A DNA stretch of 64,000 nt, taken from positions 2,914,001 to 2,978,000 of the forward strand of contig NZ_CP065383.1 in NCBI RefSeq assembly GCF_015775515.1. Reading direction: 5' to 3'. The translations under genes and the position numbers were made by a program. The notes below the pieces were generated by a model. That model had not been told where the DNA came from and did no database searches. It was given only the letters and a program-made list of their open reading frames with translations. This DNA comes from Atribacter laminatus. Its GTDB lineage: Bacteria; Atribacterota; Atribacteria; Atribacterales; Atribacteraceae. Positions 44,214 to 53,849 of the stretch are shown here, piece after piece; the stretch's first letter is position 1, and each line of letters begins with the position of its first letter.

Positions 44214-45048
44214 TTACAAGTTTATTTGGCTTACTATTTTTTTCATTATAATTTTTCTGGGGGGAGAAGCTTCCCCGCAGATATCTTTTTATGTTTCTCC
44301 CCCACTTTTAGAAATCGATCAAGTTGGTGGTGGTCTAAGAAATTTTATCGTTGAAATTTCCAACACCGGACAGGAGAAAATCCAGGTAAAAACCATCTTT
44401 TCAGATCTTTTTTTTGACTCCGAAGGAAAAGTTCAGCTCATGCTAGAAGGGACCACTTCCTATTCTCTCACCTCGTGGATAACAACAAATATTGAAGAAT
44501 TCACAGAATTAAATCCAGGAGAAATAAAGAAAATACCTCTTCAACTGAGAGTTCCCCGAGGAGAAAGAGGAGGACGCTATGGAGTTATTGTTTTTGAAGC
44601 CCTTCCCTCCACCATTCCTCAAGGTAAGGTTTCTCTTGGAATTCGCTCAGGAACTCTAGTTTTCCTTACCATTTCCCGCACCGAAGAAGTCAAAGGAACC
44701 ATTGAAGATGTTATCTCCTCAACGGACGGTAAAGAATTCAAGGTCATTTTTAAAAATACAGGAAATGTTCACTACGAAACCGAAGGTAGTTTGATTATAA
44801 AAAGTGAAGACGGAAAAGTCCTTCATCGTATCCGCTTCCCTGAAGATAAACCTTCTATGATTCTTCCCCAGGGGAAAAGGGAGTTCATCGTTCTATGGGA
44901 TAAAAGAGATCCTCTTTCAGAAGGAAAATATCTCCTTGAAGCTAGAGTATCTGCTTGGGTAGGAGATAGGATATTGAATTTGGATCGGAAAGAATTTACG
45001 GTTGAGTTAATTACATCATTAAATGAACAAAAAAATATTAATCTTTAA
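44176..45048 (+). CDS. fimbrial-chaperone-like / DUF916-like secreted protein
   Basis: The 290-residue protein has an N-terminal hydrophobic segment (about 16-30, FIWLTIFFIIIFLGG), then ISFYVSPPLLEIDQVGGGLR, a typical first strand of PapD-like or WxL-associated chaperone domains. A second Ig-like domain (about 165-280) contains FKVIFKNTGNVHYETEGSL and EGKYLLEARVSAWVG, the pattern of the DUF3324-like partner domain. It probably folds or anchors surface subunits. Start and frame are coupled to the preceding gene (overlap of 38 bases). Confidence 0.7.
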   Translation: MMDQFLSKYLPINYKFIWLTIFFIIIFLGGEASPQISFYVSPPLLEIDQVGGGLRNFIVEISNTGQEKIQVKTIFSDLFFDSEGKVQLMLEGTTSYSLTSWITTNIEEFTELNPGEIKKIPLQLRVPRGERGGRYGVIVFEALPSTIPQGKVSLGIRSGTLVFLTISRTEEVKGTIEDVISSTDGKEFKVIFKNTGNVHYETEGSLIIKSEDGKVLHRIRFPEDKPSMILPQGKREFIVLWDKRDPLSEGKYLLEARVSAWVGDRILNLDRKEFTVELITSLNEQKNINL

Positions 45049-45375
45049 TGTTTTCAGTTAGTTACAAGAAATAAATCTGCAAGCTTCCTTGCTTTCATAC
45101 CTCATATCTCTCAAAATTTAAATTTAATTTTTTATAGTTTAATCCAGTATTTATAAATTTGTACACTCAAAAATATATCTTCAAATTAAATCCGATATAA
45201 CCAACAAAATGCAATATAACTCGAATTGATCATTTATAAGAGATTTTTTATCATCCTAATTGGAAAAACTTTACTTACAAGGATCGCTTTGATGATGAGT
45301 GTCAATTGCTGGGGAGAAATAATCAGCCCTCATCCCCGCTGCTATCAAAAGTACGAGACACGGTACTAACTTGTG
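45049..45375. other. gene-free AT-rich spacer
   Basis: I see no gene, hairpin or repeat of the intergenic families in this 327-base stretch. It ends where the IS4-type remnant begins. Confidence 0.5.
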
Positions 45376-46268
45376 AAAACTGCCCCGATTCGATTTTCCT
45401 TTGCTTTCTCACTGTTAAGTTTTCACAAAAAAGAAAACCGGCTCTATCCAATGGATGCCTCCGTTGATGGACGAAGCAAAAGAGCTCGTCTTCGGAACGA
45501 ATCACAAGAAAAAGCCCCTGATGTCTTCTTGAACCTCCTGGATGGAGCCTTGAAATACTGTCTGTTAGTTCATGCCATACTCTTTGATAGCTGGTTTAGT
45601 TTTCCAGCCCTCATCCGGAAATGTACTCATCGAGGATTATCAGTGGTGTGTATGCTCAAAAACACACCCAAGATTTACTACTCATTCGGTGGGAGGACCC
45701 TTTCGCTTTCCTCTCTTTTCACTAGAATTCCGAAAAGACCACAGGGGTCCGATGCTTGGATCTTGTGTGATTAATCTCAATTTGACTGGTAACCCCCTGT
45801 ATGCCCGCATCGTCTTGGTCAGAAGTGAAAAACAAAAATCTCAATGGTTAGCACTTCTTTCAACTGATCTGTCTCTTTCTGAAGACGAGATCGTCACCCT
45901 CTATGGAAAGCGCTGGGATAAATGCCTTCTTCAAGATGGTGGAATCCTTCTTGAAACTCACTCGGGAATTCCAGGTTCGATCCTATGATGCCCTCGTATC
46001 TCATACCAGTATCGTCTTTATCCGCTCTATCATGCTCGAAGTCGTTGCCCGAAGGAACGCCGATCCCCGAACTTTTGGCGAGCTTTTCTATACTATTTAT
46101 TATGAAATTCAGGAGATAACTCTTTTAGAAGCTTTGTCTTTACTTCTTTAACTTTCCAAACCAACCATGAAAGAGGTTTTCGTCCTTTCAGAAGAAAAAG
46201 TCAAAGAGCTACTCTTCTATTTTGTAAATAGTCTTCCAGCTTGGTTGAAAGGAAAAATGCTATTATTG
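45376..46268 (+). pseudogene. truncated IS4-family transposase (relative of the intact copy at 21144)
   Basis: The fragment is close in DNA sequence to the intact transposase from about 21760 to 22642 but lacks its N-terminal half and its left inverted repeat. Frames change at about 45740 and 45920 (a deletion removes the IEV of WDIEVFF), and a TAA interrupts SLLL near 46149. Readable parts include MPYSLIAGLVFQPSSG in an off frame and FKMVESFLKLTREFQVRSYD. It ends at 'gctattattgg' just before the IS256 element, so its right inverted repeat is gone. Confidence 0.92.
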
Positions 46269-46301
46269 GATAACGTATACTAAAGTTCGCAATTTCGCAC
46301 C

Positions 46302-47568
46302 TTGAAAAAAGCCACCGGAGACTCCAAAATGAAGGTTGTACGAAACAAAAACTTCATCGAGGAGGAATATCCGATGGCTCAAAATAATCATACACCATTT
46401 CTCAAAAAAATGCTCCTTGAATTCATGACTGAACCTGATCCGCTTTATGCAATGCTCGAGTGGTTGACCAATGAACTCATGAAACTGGAAGCTCAAAAAC
46501 AAAGTAGGAGCTCACAAGGGAGAACATTGCCCAACCCGAACCACCCATTTCTCTGGAACCCGAGTCAGACGATTTGATACGAGGTTAGGAACCATCTACC
46601 TTCTGGTTCCAAAACTAAGGAAAGGAGGCTATATTCCTTTTTTTGTGACCGAAAGGAAACGCTCGGAGCAAGCCCTCCTCCAGGTGGTTCAAGAAGCCTT
46701 CATCAATGGTGTCTCCACCCGAAAGATGGAGCGCCTTGCTCAAAGCTTAGGGATTGAGTCCCTCTCTGCTGGTCAAGTATCAGAAATCACCAAAGACCTC
46801 AATGAACAAGTGGAATGGTTCCGTACCCGTCCTTTAGAAAAAGAATATCCAGTCATTTGGGTTGATGCCCTCTACGAAAAGGTTCGCTGTGAAAGACACA
46901 TCATCAGCATGGCCATTGCTGTCGTTCAGGGTCTGACAAGTGAGGGAAACCGAGAGATCCTGGCGGTCGAACCCATGTTTGCTGAATCAGAAGACACCTA
47001 CACTCATCTCTTTGAACAGCTTAAAAGACGAGGAGTGGAAACAGTCTGGCTGTGCATCTCCGATGCTCATACTGGACTGAAAAATGCCATTCAGAAATGT
47101 TTCCTAGGATCAAGTTGGCAACGGTGTAAAGTACACTTTATGCGAAATATATTAGTCCATATCCCTCATAAAGAAAAAGAATCTTTTGCCGCGAAACTGA
47201 AACAAATATGGTACCAGCCTGACCAAGAGTGTGCCAAGCAATATGCCCATTTAATCATCCAGGAATACCGAGATCGCTTTCCTCAAGCCATTGCTCTTTT
47301 AGAGGAAGGACTGGAAGACTCGTTACAATTCCTGGCTTTCCCTCACCTTGACCAACGAAAGATCTCCTCGACCAATTCACTCGAGCGGATTCACAAAGAG
47401 ATCCGTCGTCGAACCCGAGTGGTAGGGATCTTTCCTACCACCGATTCCTATCTCCGGCTGGTCACCAGTTATCTCATTGAGTATACTGAAGATTGGATGA
47501 GTAGTAAAAAATATATCAGTTCTGAGGCGATTACCGAGCAACAAGCAGAGCTTCTAAAGATAGCCTAA
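46302..47568 (+). pseudogene. IS256-family (mutator-type) transposase, one frameshift
   Basis: The N-terminal part (46302-46577) reads LKKMLLEFMTEPDPLYAMLE. Near 46508, in an A-rich stretch, one extra base shifts the frame; with the correction it continues QVGAHKGEHCPTRTTHFSGT and RVRRFDTRLGTIYLL into the main frame (46645-47568). Catalytic blocks are intact: VIWVDALYEKVR (Asp), CISDAHTGLKNAI (Asp) and SSTNSLERIHKEIRRRTRVV (Glu). It may be a sequencing error or a recent inactivation. Confidence 0.9.
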
Positions 47569-47600
47569 GAAAAAAAAGAAAGTCAAAAGAAAAAAAGAGG

Positions 47601-47648
47601 CTGTGGATAGATGGACAACCCTGTGGGTTGACCACAGATCCACAGCCC
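47601..47648. repeat. internal hairpin in the IS256 element
   Basis: A 48-base hairpin follows the transposase: GGCTGTGGAT pairs with ATCCACAGCC (10 bp), and inside it CAACCC/GGGTTG forms a second stem around a 3-nt loop. It could be a terminator or stabilise the transposase mRNA. It lacks a strong T tail. Confidence 0.7.
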
Positions 47649-47983
47649 GACGACTCATGAATAGTTATTCACTAAAATACCAGAAAGAATTGACCAAATA
47701 GAAAGATTGTATTCTTCTCTTTGTTTATTTTCCATATTCATAAAAAGGAGGTGAATCAATCGAGTTATTACTCAAAGAGAGATGACTTTTCATTCAAGTA
47801 AGGTCATCTCTGTGTTTAAAAAGAGTCTCCGGTGTTTGCTAAGAGTAAATTGCGAACATTATTTGACACATACGTTAAGAAAATTACTTTTTATATTTAT
47901 GATAATTGAAGCATAGACAAATTCCTTAAAATCATAATTCATTTTATTCAATCAAGATCTAAAAACTATAAGTCCTTTTATTA

Positions 47984-49675
47984 TTAGAACTTTATAGTAA
48001 AAGTAACATCATCATTATATATTTCTTTGTCATTATTTTTAAAAAATAACTTCATAAAATACTTTTTTATGTTTCCTTTCTCTATAGGTTGGGTTGAATC
48101 TACGTATATCTGTCCTTCCATCCCTGGTAAAATTATGCCACTTGATTCCGAAGAAACAAGATTTGTTGACTCTATATTATCAGTTATTAATTCAGCAGTT
48201 TTTTCTTGATTTTTATCCTCAAGTGGTAATTCTAAGAGATTTAAATACACTACTGGGTCAATATGAACGTTTCCTTGGTTCTCATAAGTAAAAATATATC
48301 TTGGAAAATAAAACCCCTTCTCTTTTTCAATTACCTGTATATCCATATTTTTAATTTTTATTTTTTCTATTTTATTGCCTTTAACATTTTCGAGAATAAG
48401 AAAAACAGTTGTAGATGACATTTTTTGCTTTTCATCCTCAAGAGTTTTTTCACCAAATTTTATGGGAGTGAAGTTGATTCTTATATATTTATTTCCATCT
48501 TCAATATTTTTTGGTGATATAACAGTAATCTTAAAATTATTTCTTCCGCTAGGCTTAATTTCTGCATTTTCAGGACTTATATTTACATTCTCAGAAAATT
48601 TTGTAGATATAATATCGGATACATTCTCTGACCAACTTTTTAAAACGATATCTTTTGAAGAACCATTGATGATTTGAACATTAAATGTTCTTGTGTTTCC
48701 AGGAAAAATTTTTGCTTCAATCGTATCATCACTAGGTATCAGGTTTATAAAATCTTCGATAGTTTCAGTAATTTTAATTTCTTCAGCAATGCTGGAAATT
48801 AGTTGATCCTTAGACAATTTGAAAGTAGCTGTTACTGTAGCATCTCGGATTCCTCCATAGTTAAAGGATGCAATTGCTTTATAATCTCCTGGGATAAAAG
48901 GTGGTGTAAAAGTGGATTTAAAATTTAACTTTTGACCAGGTAAAATCGTTCCCCTACCGAAGGGTTTAAAATTTACTTCTTGCCCTTCTTGTAAAATTGC
49001 TATTTTCCCCTCTGCAGTAACATAATTTTTTCCCATATTTACCAATTTTGCTGAAAAACTAATTCCATCATTGACCTGATTAACTTCAAATTTTTCTATT
49101 TCAACAAATTTATTTCTTTTAACATCCCTAACTCCCCTTGGATTGACTTGTAAAAGTATAACTGTACCCCAATAAACATCTACAGAAAACTCTCCTGAAG
49201 TTTTAGTAGTATCCTCATTTTTATTAGTAGTTTCTTCAAGTTCTGGTTTAAAAAGAACAATTGTCGAATATGTTCCGGGTGCTATTCCCCTTGGAACTAC
49301 TATTGTTCCCCCAAAAGAGTATCTCTTTTTAGGTGGAATGACTATTTTTGTTGTTTCCATTCTAATCCATTGAGTACATGAATTAATGATTTTCATAGTA
49401 TTATCTATATTGGGTAAGAACTGACCATTACTTTCTTTTTGATAAACATCAATTGGGTTGGGTTGCAAAATAATTTCTTTATCCATTTCGTTGATTACAC
49501 TTATTGCAAAATCCTTTTTAGAACCAGGATTTAGGTTGAATTCTAACTTTAATGGACTAAGAGTAACCTCTATTTGTGCATAACCTATATTAGAAAAAAA
49601 CAACAAAAAAAGACACATAATATTAATAAAAAATAGTGATTTTTTTATTATTTGAAATAACATTATTTCACACAA
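47984..49675 (-). CDS. secreted multi-domain Ig-like protein (WxL/DUF916-like)
   Basis: The 563-residue protein has a signal peptide (FFINIMCLFLLFFSNIGYAQ, about 13-33), then a DUF916-like start IEVTLSPLKLEFNLNPGSKK (about 34-53). Three to four Ig-like beta domains follow, with PGTYSTIVLFKPEL, TFTPPFIPGDYKAIASFNYG, and IRINFTPIKFGEK as strand examples. No transmembrane or sortase motif is at the C-terminus (...FTIKF). It is likely a periplasmic or surface adhesion or assembly protein. It is very A/T-rich and transcribed opposite to the 43.6-45.0 kb pair. Confidence 0.7.
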   Translation of the reverse strand: MCEIMLFQIIKKSLFFINIMCLFLLFFSNIGYAQIEVTLSPLKLEFNLNPGSKKDFAISVINEMDKEIILQPNPIDVYQKESNGQFLPNIDNTMKIINSCTQWIRMETTKIVIPPKKRYSFGGTIVVPRGIAPGTYSTIVLFKPELEETTNKNEDTTKTSGEFSVDVYWGTVILLQVNPRGVRDVKRNKFVEIEKFEVNQVNDGISFSAKLVNMGKNYVTAEGKIAILQEGQEVNFKPFGRGTILPGQKLNFKSTFTPPFIPGDYKAIASFNYGGIRDATVTATFKLSKDQLISSIAEEIKITETIEDFINLIPSDDTIEAKIFPGNTRTFNVQIINGSSKDIVLKSWSENVSDIISTKFSENVNISPENAEIKPSGRNNFKITVISPKNIEDGNKYIRINFTPIKFGEKTLEDEKQKMSSTTVFLILENVKGNKIEKIKIKNMDIQVIEKEKGFYFPRYIFTYENQGNVHIDPVVYLNLLELPLEDKNQEKTAELITDNIESTNLVSSESSGIILPGMEGQIYVDSTQPIEKGNIKKYFMKLFFKNNDKEIYNDDVTFTIKF

Positions 49676-50174
49676 CCTTTCTAATAATAATAACCAATTT
49701 ATTTAAAAGTTTTTATAAAAGTATTCACATAAACATCACATTTCCCTCTTAAACGTATTTATTATTGTATCATTACGCTTTATCCAAATTGAATTGTTAT
49801 TACAAAAAAAATAAAAATTTTTTCTACTAAATAGATACAAAAAACAAACCGCTTTTAACATGAAGGTATTGTTAATCCAAAATACCCCCCCATATTTGCA
49901 ATTTAGAAATATTCTTAAAACTACTTGATATATTTATGTTTTTTTCTATAGCTACTCAAGGCATTATGCCTCTCTTAAAAGGTTTATTTTTAGGAACTTT
50001 TTAAAAAAAAAATTAAAAAAAGGTTTGGTATTTAAATAATACTTCTAAAATGATTTTCTTAAATCAAACTTCATTTTAGATTTTAAAAGATATTAAGAGA
50101 AGTTTTTTATTCTTACCTAATGTTCCTTGGATTTTCTACTATTTCAATACCTAAAACGAAACAATAGTTTTAAA
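49676..50174. other. gene-free AT-rich spacer
   Basis: The stretch upstream of the 563-residue gene and downstream of the next minus-strand gene contains no gene. It is over 70% A/T by eye, with A and T runs. The promoter of the Ig-like gene is presumably here, but I cannot pick a convincing -35/-10 pair. Confidence 0.5.
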
Positions 50175-50210
50175 AACAATACCCACATCTTTTTTGATGT
50201 GGGTATTGTT
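50175..50210 (-). terminator. intrinsic terminator of the 210-residue secreted-protein gene
   Basis: A perfect 15-bp stem (50175-50189 with 50196-50210, AACAATACCCACATC) with a 6-nt loop lies downstream of the gene at 50284-50916. On the minus strand it is followed by a T run (TTTTTAAAAC). It is a strong Rho-independent terminator. Confidence 0.9.
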
Positions 50211-50283
50211 GATCTTAATCACAAATCGGTTTTAAATTTCCAATCTTATTTCACTCTATCCAGGTTGTACATCATCTATTCAC

Positions 50284-50916
50284 TTATATCCATGGATTAT
50301 TCAAATTAATATTACAATCAGTATAGGTAAAACATATTTCATTTTTGGCATGCACTATACCTTGGGATACTCCATCTTCCGGATCGAAATATAAACCTGG
50401 TGTTTGATCATTCTCAACATCAAACTTCATATAAATATTGAATAAACCTAACCCATATTCTAGAGTAATAACTGGAGCCGTGTCATTAAACTGAAAACCT
50501 GGGACAAAATTTACATTGTCCCAGCTGTACCAACAACCCATCATATCTATTTCTACACCATTTTCTCTCAATCTTAGACCATCAAATCCTTTAACATCGA
50601 TAGCTAATTGTCCATTAGAAACTACGCAACCTTCGATAACAAGTTCTGGACCTACAGGACCTGGTTTATTAATTTTGAAAAATACATCTGTATTCTTTAA
50701 TTTCATATAAGCCCATTGATCAACTGCAGCTGCAACTCTAATTTCAGCACAATCAATATGAGTACAGTTTTTTTCGTATCCTCCCGATAATGTTAATTCA
50801 TAAAATAATTCTCCATCACCAACTGTCCATTCCGGATCACACCAATCACATGCATAAGCTACTCCAAAGCTCGCAACAATCACACTAACTAACAATAACA
50901 TTAAAACTTTCTTCAT
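50284..50916 (-). CDS. secreted cysteine-containing protein of unknown function
   Basis: The 210-residue protein starts at the ATG at 50916 (MKKVLMLLLVSVIVASFGVAYA, a clear signal peptide). AAGGGGG lies 8 bases upstream; a longer frame to 50979 would bury this site. The mature part starts CDWCDPEWTVGDGELFYEL and carries six or more cysteines (CTHIDCAE, GC, CFTYTDC), likely disulfide pairs. It is beta-rich; LRENGVEIDMMGCWYSWDN and DTAPVITLEYGLGLFNIYM are typical. I do not recognise the family. It has its own terminator, so is monocistronic. Confidence 0.8.
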   Translation of the reverse strand: MKKVLMLLLVSVIVASFGVAYACDWCDPEWTVGDGELFYELTLSGGYEKNCTHIDCAEIRVAAAVDQWAYMKLKNTDVFFKINKPGPVGPELVIEGCVVSNGQLAIDVKGFDGLRLRENGVEIDMMGCWYSWDNVNFVPGFQFNDTAPVITLEYGLGLFNIYMKFDVENDQTPGLYFDPEDGVSQGIVHAKNEICFTYTDCNINLNNPWI

Positions 50917-50979
50917 TATAATTACCCCCTTATACTTAATTTTGTTAATTTTTGTAAACCTAATACTTAGATACCACAA

Positions 50980-51429
50980 ACACCAAATGTTACTTTTTAA
51001 AAACTGCTACTTTACTTTTACTGAATTAAAGCTTTGTCTTCCACTCTCCTCCTTTTGCTTTTCCAAATTGTGACCTTATTATCATGTTATTAAAGGAAAA
51101 ATAAATCATCCAAAATGACTAATAAAAATAAATACGGTCACAAAATTTTGAATGTAGAAGATAGCTAAAAGTCCCAAGCTAATCGATGAAATAATAGGAC
51201 AATTATTAACAAGCCTTGGAAAAAAGCAGAAAAAAACTAGTCACTTTGCGGGTAGACTTATAATCTTTTCGAATTCAACCAATTTAGATAAATTACTATC
51301 AGAAATATGATTATCAAATTTCTGATATTTTTTTGGTATTATTCCGTCTATAAAAATAAACTAATTTTCTAATATTTTAAAAAATTACTTATGTGGCCTT
51401 AGAGGATGACATGGGGAATGAAATTCTAC
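50980..51429. other. gene-free AT-rich spacer
   Basis: This holds the upstream region of the secreted-protein gene. An A/T-rich hairpin with arms ATCAGAAAT/ATTTCTGAT followed by seven T residues lies at about 51297-51334 on the plus strand; no plus-strand gene precedes it, so its role is unclear. No gene is seen. Confidence 0.45.
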
Positions 51430-52116
51430 TTACTCTTCTAAAAACCCTTCCTTGATTGCAAAAACAATCAGTTTCATACGATCTTCAATTTCGAGCTTTC
51501 CGAGGATGTTGGTGATGTGGTTTTTGACAGTTTTCTCACTGATAAAAAGGGCCTCGGCAATGGTATTGTTATTTTTGCCCTGGGCGACTTCTTTGAGGAC
51601 TTCCAATTCGCGGTTGCTGAGGACTTTGAGTTGGGAAGAGGTGGTTTTTTTCCCTTTGGTATAAAGTGTTTTTAATTCATTCATGATAAGAGGGGCAACT
51701 TCCATGCCAATGACAATATCTCCTTGGAGGGCGGCATTGATGTCTCGGAGGATGCTCATGAAGGGGGCATTTTTGAGAAGATAGCCACAAGCACCGGAGG
51801 TGATGGCCCGGAAGACGGTTTCCCGGGTATCGTCAATGGTGAGCATGATGATTTTTAATGAAGGCTCTTTGGAGAGCAGCTTTTTGGTGAGCTCAACTCC
51901 ATCATAATCGGGAAGATTGATATCGATGATGGAAAGATGGGGTTTTTCCTGGGGGATTTTTTGCATTGCATCGTTGGAGTTATTATAAACCAGGCAATTA
52001 CGAAAACCACCTTTCAGTTCTAAAAGGTTTTTTAAACCATCGGCAAAAAGTTGGTGATCATCGACAATCGCTAACTTGACATTCTCGGGATGTTCAAAAA
52101 TATCCTTATTATCCAT
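51430..52116 (-). CDS. NarL/FixJ-family response regulator
   Basis: The 228-residue protein has a receiver domain (about 12-130: LAIVDDHQLFADGLKNLL, phosphoacceptor Asp in LSIIDINLPDYDGVEL, switch Thr in IMLTIDD, Lys in YLLKNAPF) and a LuxR-type HTH (about 160-225: LSNRELEVLKEVAQGKNNNT and ISEKTVKNHITNILGKLEI). It is a DNA-binding transcription regulator controlled by phosphorylation. The stop is at 51430 and the start overlaps the kinase gene by 8 bases, which suggests they form a two-component pair. Confidence 0.95.
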   Translation of the reverse strand: MDNKDIFEHPENVKLAIVDDHQLFADGLKNLLELKGGFRNCLVYNNSNDAMQKIPQEKPHLSIIDINLPDYDGVELTKKLLSKEPSLKIIMLTIDDTRETVFRAITSGACGYLLKNAPFMSILRDINAALQGDIVIGMEVAPLIMNELKTLYTKGKKTTSSQLKVLSNRELEVLKEVAQGKNNNTIAEALFISEKTVKNHITNILGKLEIEDRMKLIVFAIKEGFLEE

Positions 52117-53707
52117 GAATCGGAAACACCGCCTTTACTATGGTTCCTTTGCCAACTGCTGATTGAATACGGAGCGCTCCTCCGATTAACTTGACTCGTT
52201 CATACAAATCTTTAAGACCAAAGGAATTTTTCTTATTCAAAGCTTTTTCCAATAAAAATCCTTTTCCGTTATCACGAACAATAAAATACACTCCTCTTCG
52301 AAAGTGACCAACTTTTACCTGAATCTTTTTAGCAGACGAATGTTTACAAGCATTTATTATACTTTCATGAATTAATTTAATCAGAAATCTTTTCTGGTTA
52401 TTCGATAGGTTTTTTTCACATAAATTATATCTAAAATCGATTTGCTGATTGGTATCCCAGGAAAGTTTTTTTATTTTATTTTCAATTAATTCTCGAATGG
52501 ATTTTTCATTCTTTGTCCCCCGACGCAGCCGAGAAAGAATAGCTCTTGAATCTTTTACACACTCATCCAGGGTATCGTGCATTCGGTCGAGAAATTGTTG
52601 GTCTTGGGTTTTTTCAAGAGACAAAAAATATTCTAATTGCATACGAAGGGCAATTAAGCTTTGGGTAAGTCCGTCGTGGAGCTCTCGGGCTAGGTGGAGT
52701 CGCTCTTGTTGAACAGTAAGATGTTGGTTATGCTGCAGAAGATGAATATTCTGATAGGTGGTTTCGGCCAGTTTTAAGACTATTTCTAAAGCCAAAGAAG
52801 ATATGTGATGAAGTTTTTCCTCTAAAACTAATATCAAAAATCCCCAAGGCTTTCCTTCGGGCTGAATGGGACAAATGAATATCGGAAAATCCTGATTGGA
52901 ATCAAGATTAAAATGTTTCCCAAAATAAAGTTTAGCAAGATTATCATAATCAATAAAAAACTGATTTTTCGATATGGGAGTTTGTCGTAAAATCTTTAAG
53001 AGATATTTCTGGTTTTTACGGACAAACTCAGCTGCCTCTTCCCATTGGTAGGTAGCTGAAATGTTTATCGTATAAAGCATAGGACGGATTATCATGCCCT
53101 TTTTGGCTCGAGTGACTGTAACAGCTGCTTGAAGAATTGCTTCAGATGCTCCTTCATAATTGGTCGTACAGTGAATTCCCTGAAAAATTGAAGAAACCAT
53201 ATTTAGCATTTGGATGGTGGCTTCTCGCTCATTTTTAAGTCGGATTTCTTCTAAAATAATGGCAATTTCTTTGGTCATTAGTTGAAGATAGGGGATGCTC
53301 TCTTCTTGGAAAAATCCGGTTTGTTTGTTGAGGCTTATGGTTCCAATAACAGATTTTTTATTATCTATCAACGGTGCGCAAATTGAACAGGTATCTCGAA
53401 ATCTCTGGTATTTTAAATCAAAGGGGGGGTCATGTTTCTCATCGATAATCACCATCTGGCGGTTCTCAAGCACATAACCTGATACGCCTACCTTTGGGTC
53501 TATAAATGGGGAATCGTTCCAACGTTCTGATATTCCAGTGGCAGCAACAATTCGAAGTAAATTAAGACTCGTATCCAAAACCGCAATAGTTCCTGTTTGG
53601 CATTGAAAAAGCGATAGCGCAGATTGAAGTAGATCATCCATTAAATCAAATTCTATTGTTTTTTTATGAATGGCATTGGTTAACACATTATCCCCCAACC
53701 TTTTCAA
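52109..53707 (-). CDS. GAF-domain sensor histidine kinase (NarX/DesK type)
   Basis: This 532-residue cytoplasmic kinase lacks transmembrane segments. It has a GAF domain (about 30-155: TGTIAVLDTSLNLLRIVAAT, VSGYVLENRQMVIID, and SICAPLIDNKKSVIGTISL), a second GAF-like region (about 175-310), then a HisKA_3 dimerisation helix (ERLHLARELHDGLTQSLIAL, phosphoacceptor His in RELHDG, about 345) and an HATPase domain (IHESIINACKHSSAKKIQV, DNGKGFLLEKA, GLKDLYERVKLIGG). It probably senses a small molecule or redox state inside the cell and phosphorylates the overlapping response regulator. Confidence 0.94.
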   Translation of the reverse strand: MKRLGDNVLTNAIHKKTIEFDLMDDLLQSALSLFQCQTGTIAVLDTSLNLLRIVAATGISERWNDSPFIDPKVGVSGYVLENRQMVIIDEKHDPPFDLKYQRFRDTCSICAPLIDNKKSVIGTISLNKQTGFFQEESIPYLQLMTKEIAIILEEIRLKNEREATIQMLNMVSSIFQGIHCTTNYEGASEAILQAAVTVTRAKKGMIIRPMLYTINISATYQWEEAAEFVRKNQKYLLKILRQTPISKNQFFIDYDNLAKLYFGKHFNLDSNQDFPIFICPIQPEGKPWGFLILVLEEKLHHISSLALEIVLKLAETTYQNIHLLQHNQHLTVQQERLHLARELHDGLTQSLIALRMQLEYFLSLEKTQDQQFLDRMHDTLDECVKDSRAILSRLRRGTKNEKSIRELIENKIKKLSWDTNQQIDFRYNLCEKNLSNNQKRFLIKLIHESIINACKHSSAKKIQVKVGHFRRGVYFIVRDNGKGFLLEKALNKKNSFGLKDLYERVKLIGGALRIQSAVGKGTIVKAVFPIHG

Positions 53708-53849
53708 TTGAATTATAACATAAATAATAAAGGGATAAAAAAAGTGAAAAGGTTTAGTGAATAGTTTTTATATGAAAAATATTTAAGGTGTCTTCTATAA
53801 TATAAGAAAGTTAAAATGTATGAGAGGGCTTTGGTGGAAGACGCCGAGG

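Larger units (their letters stand above)
46285..47856 (+). mobile_element. IS256-family element with frameshifted transposase
   Basis: The element is about 1572 bp. Its ends start GTTCGCAATTT and share a second block CACCGGAGACTC in inverse orientation (46285-46325 and about 47823-47856). It carries one transposase gene disrupted by a single-base shift. It inserted next to the truncated IS4 remnant. Confidence 0.9.

Noticed and set aside
51297-51334. Plus-strand terminator
   Set aside because: The A/T-rich stem is weak and no plus-strand gene ends before it.
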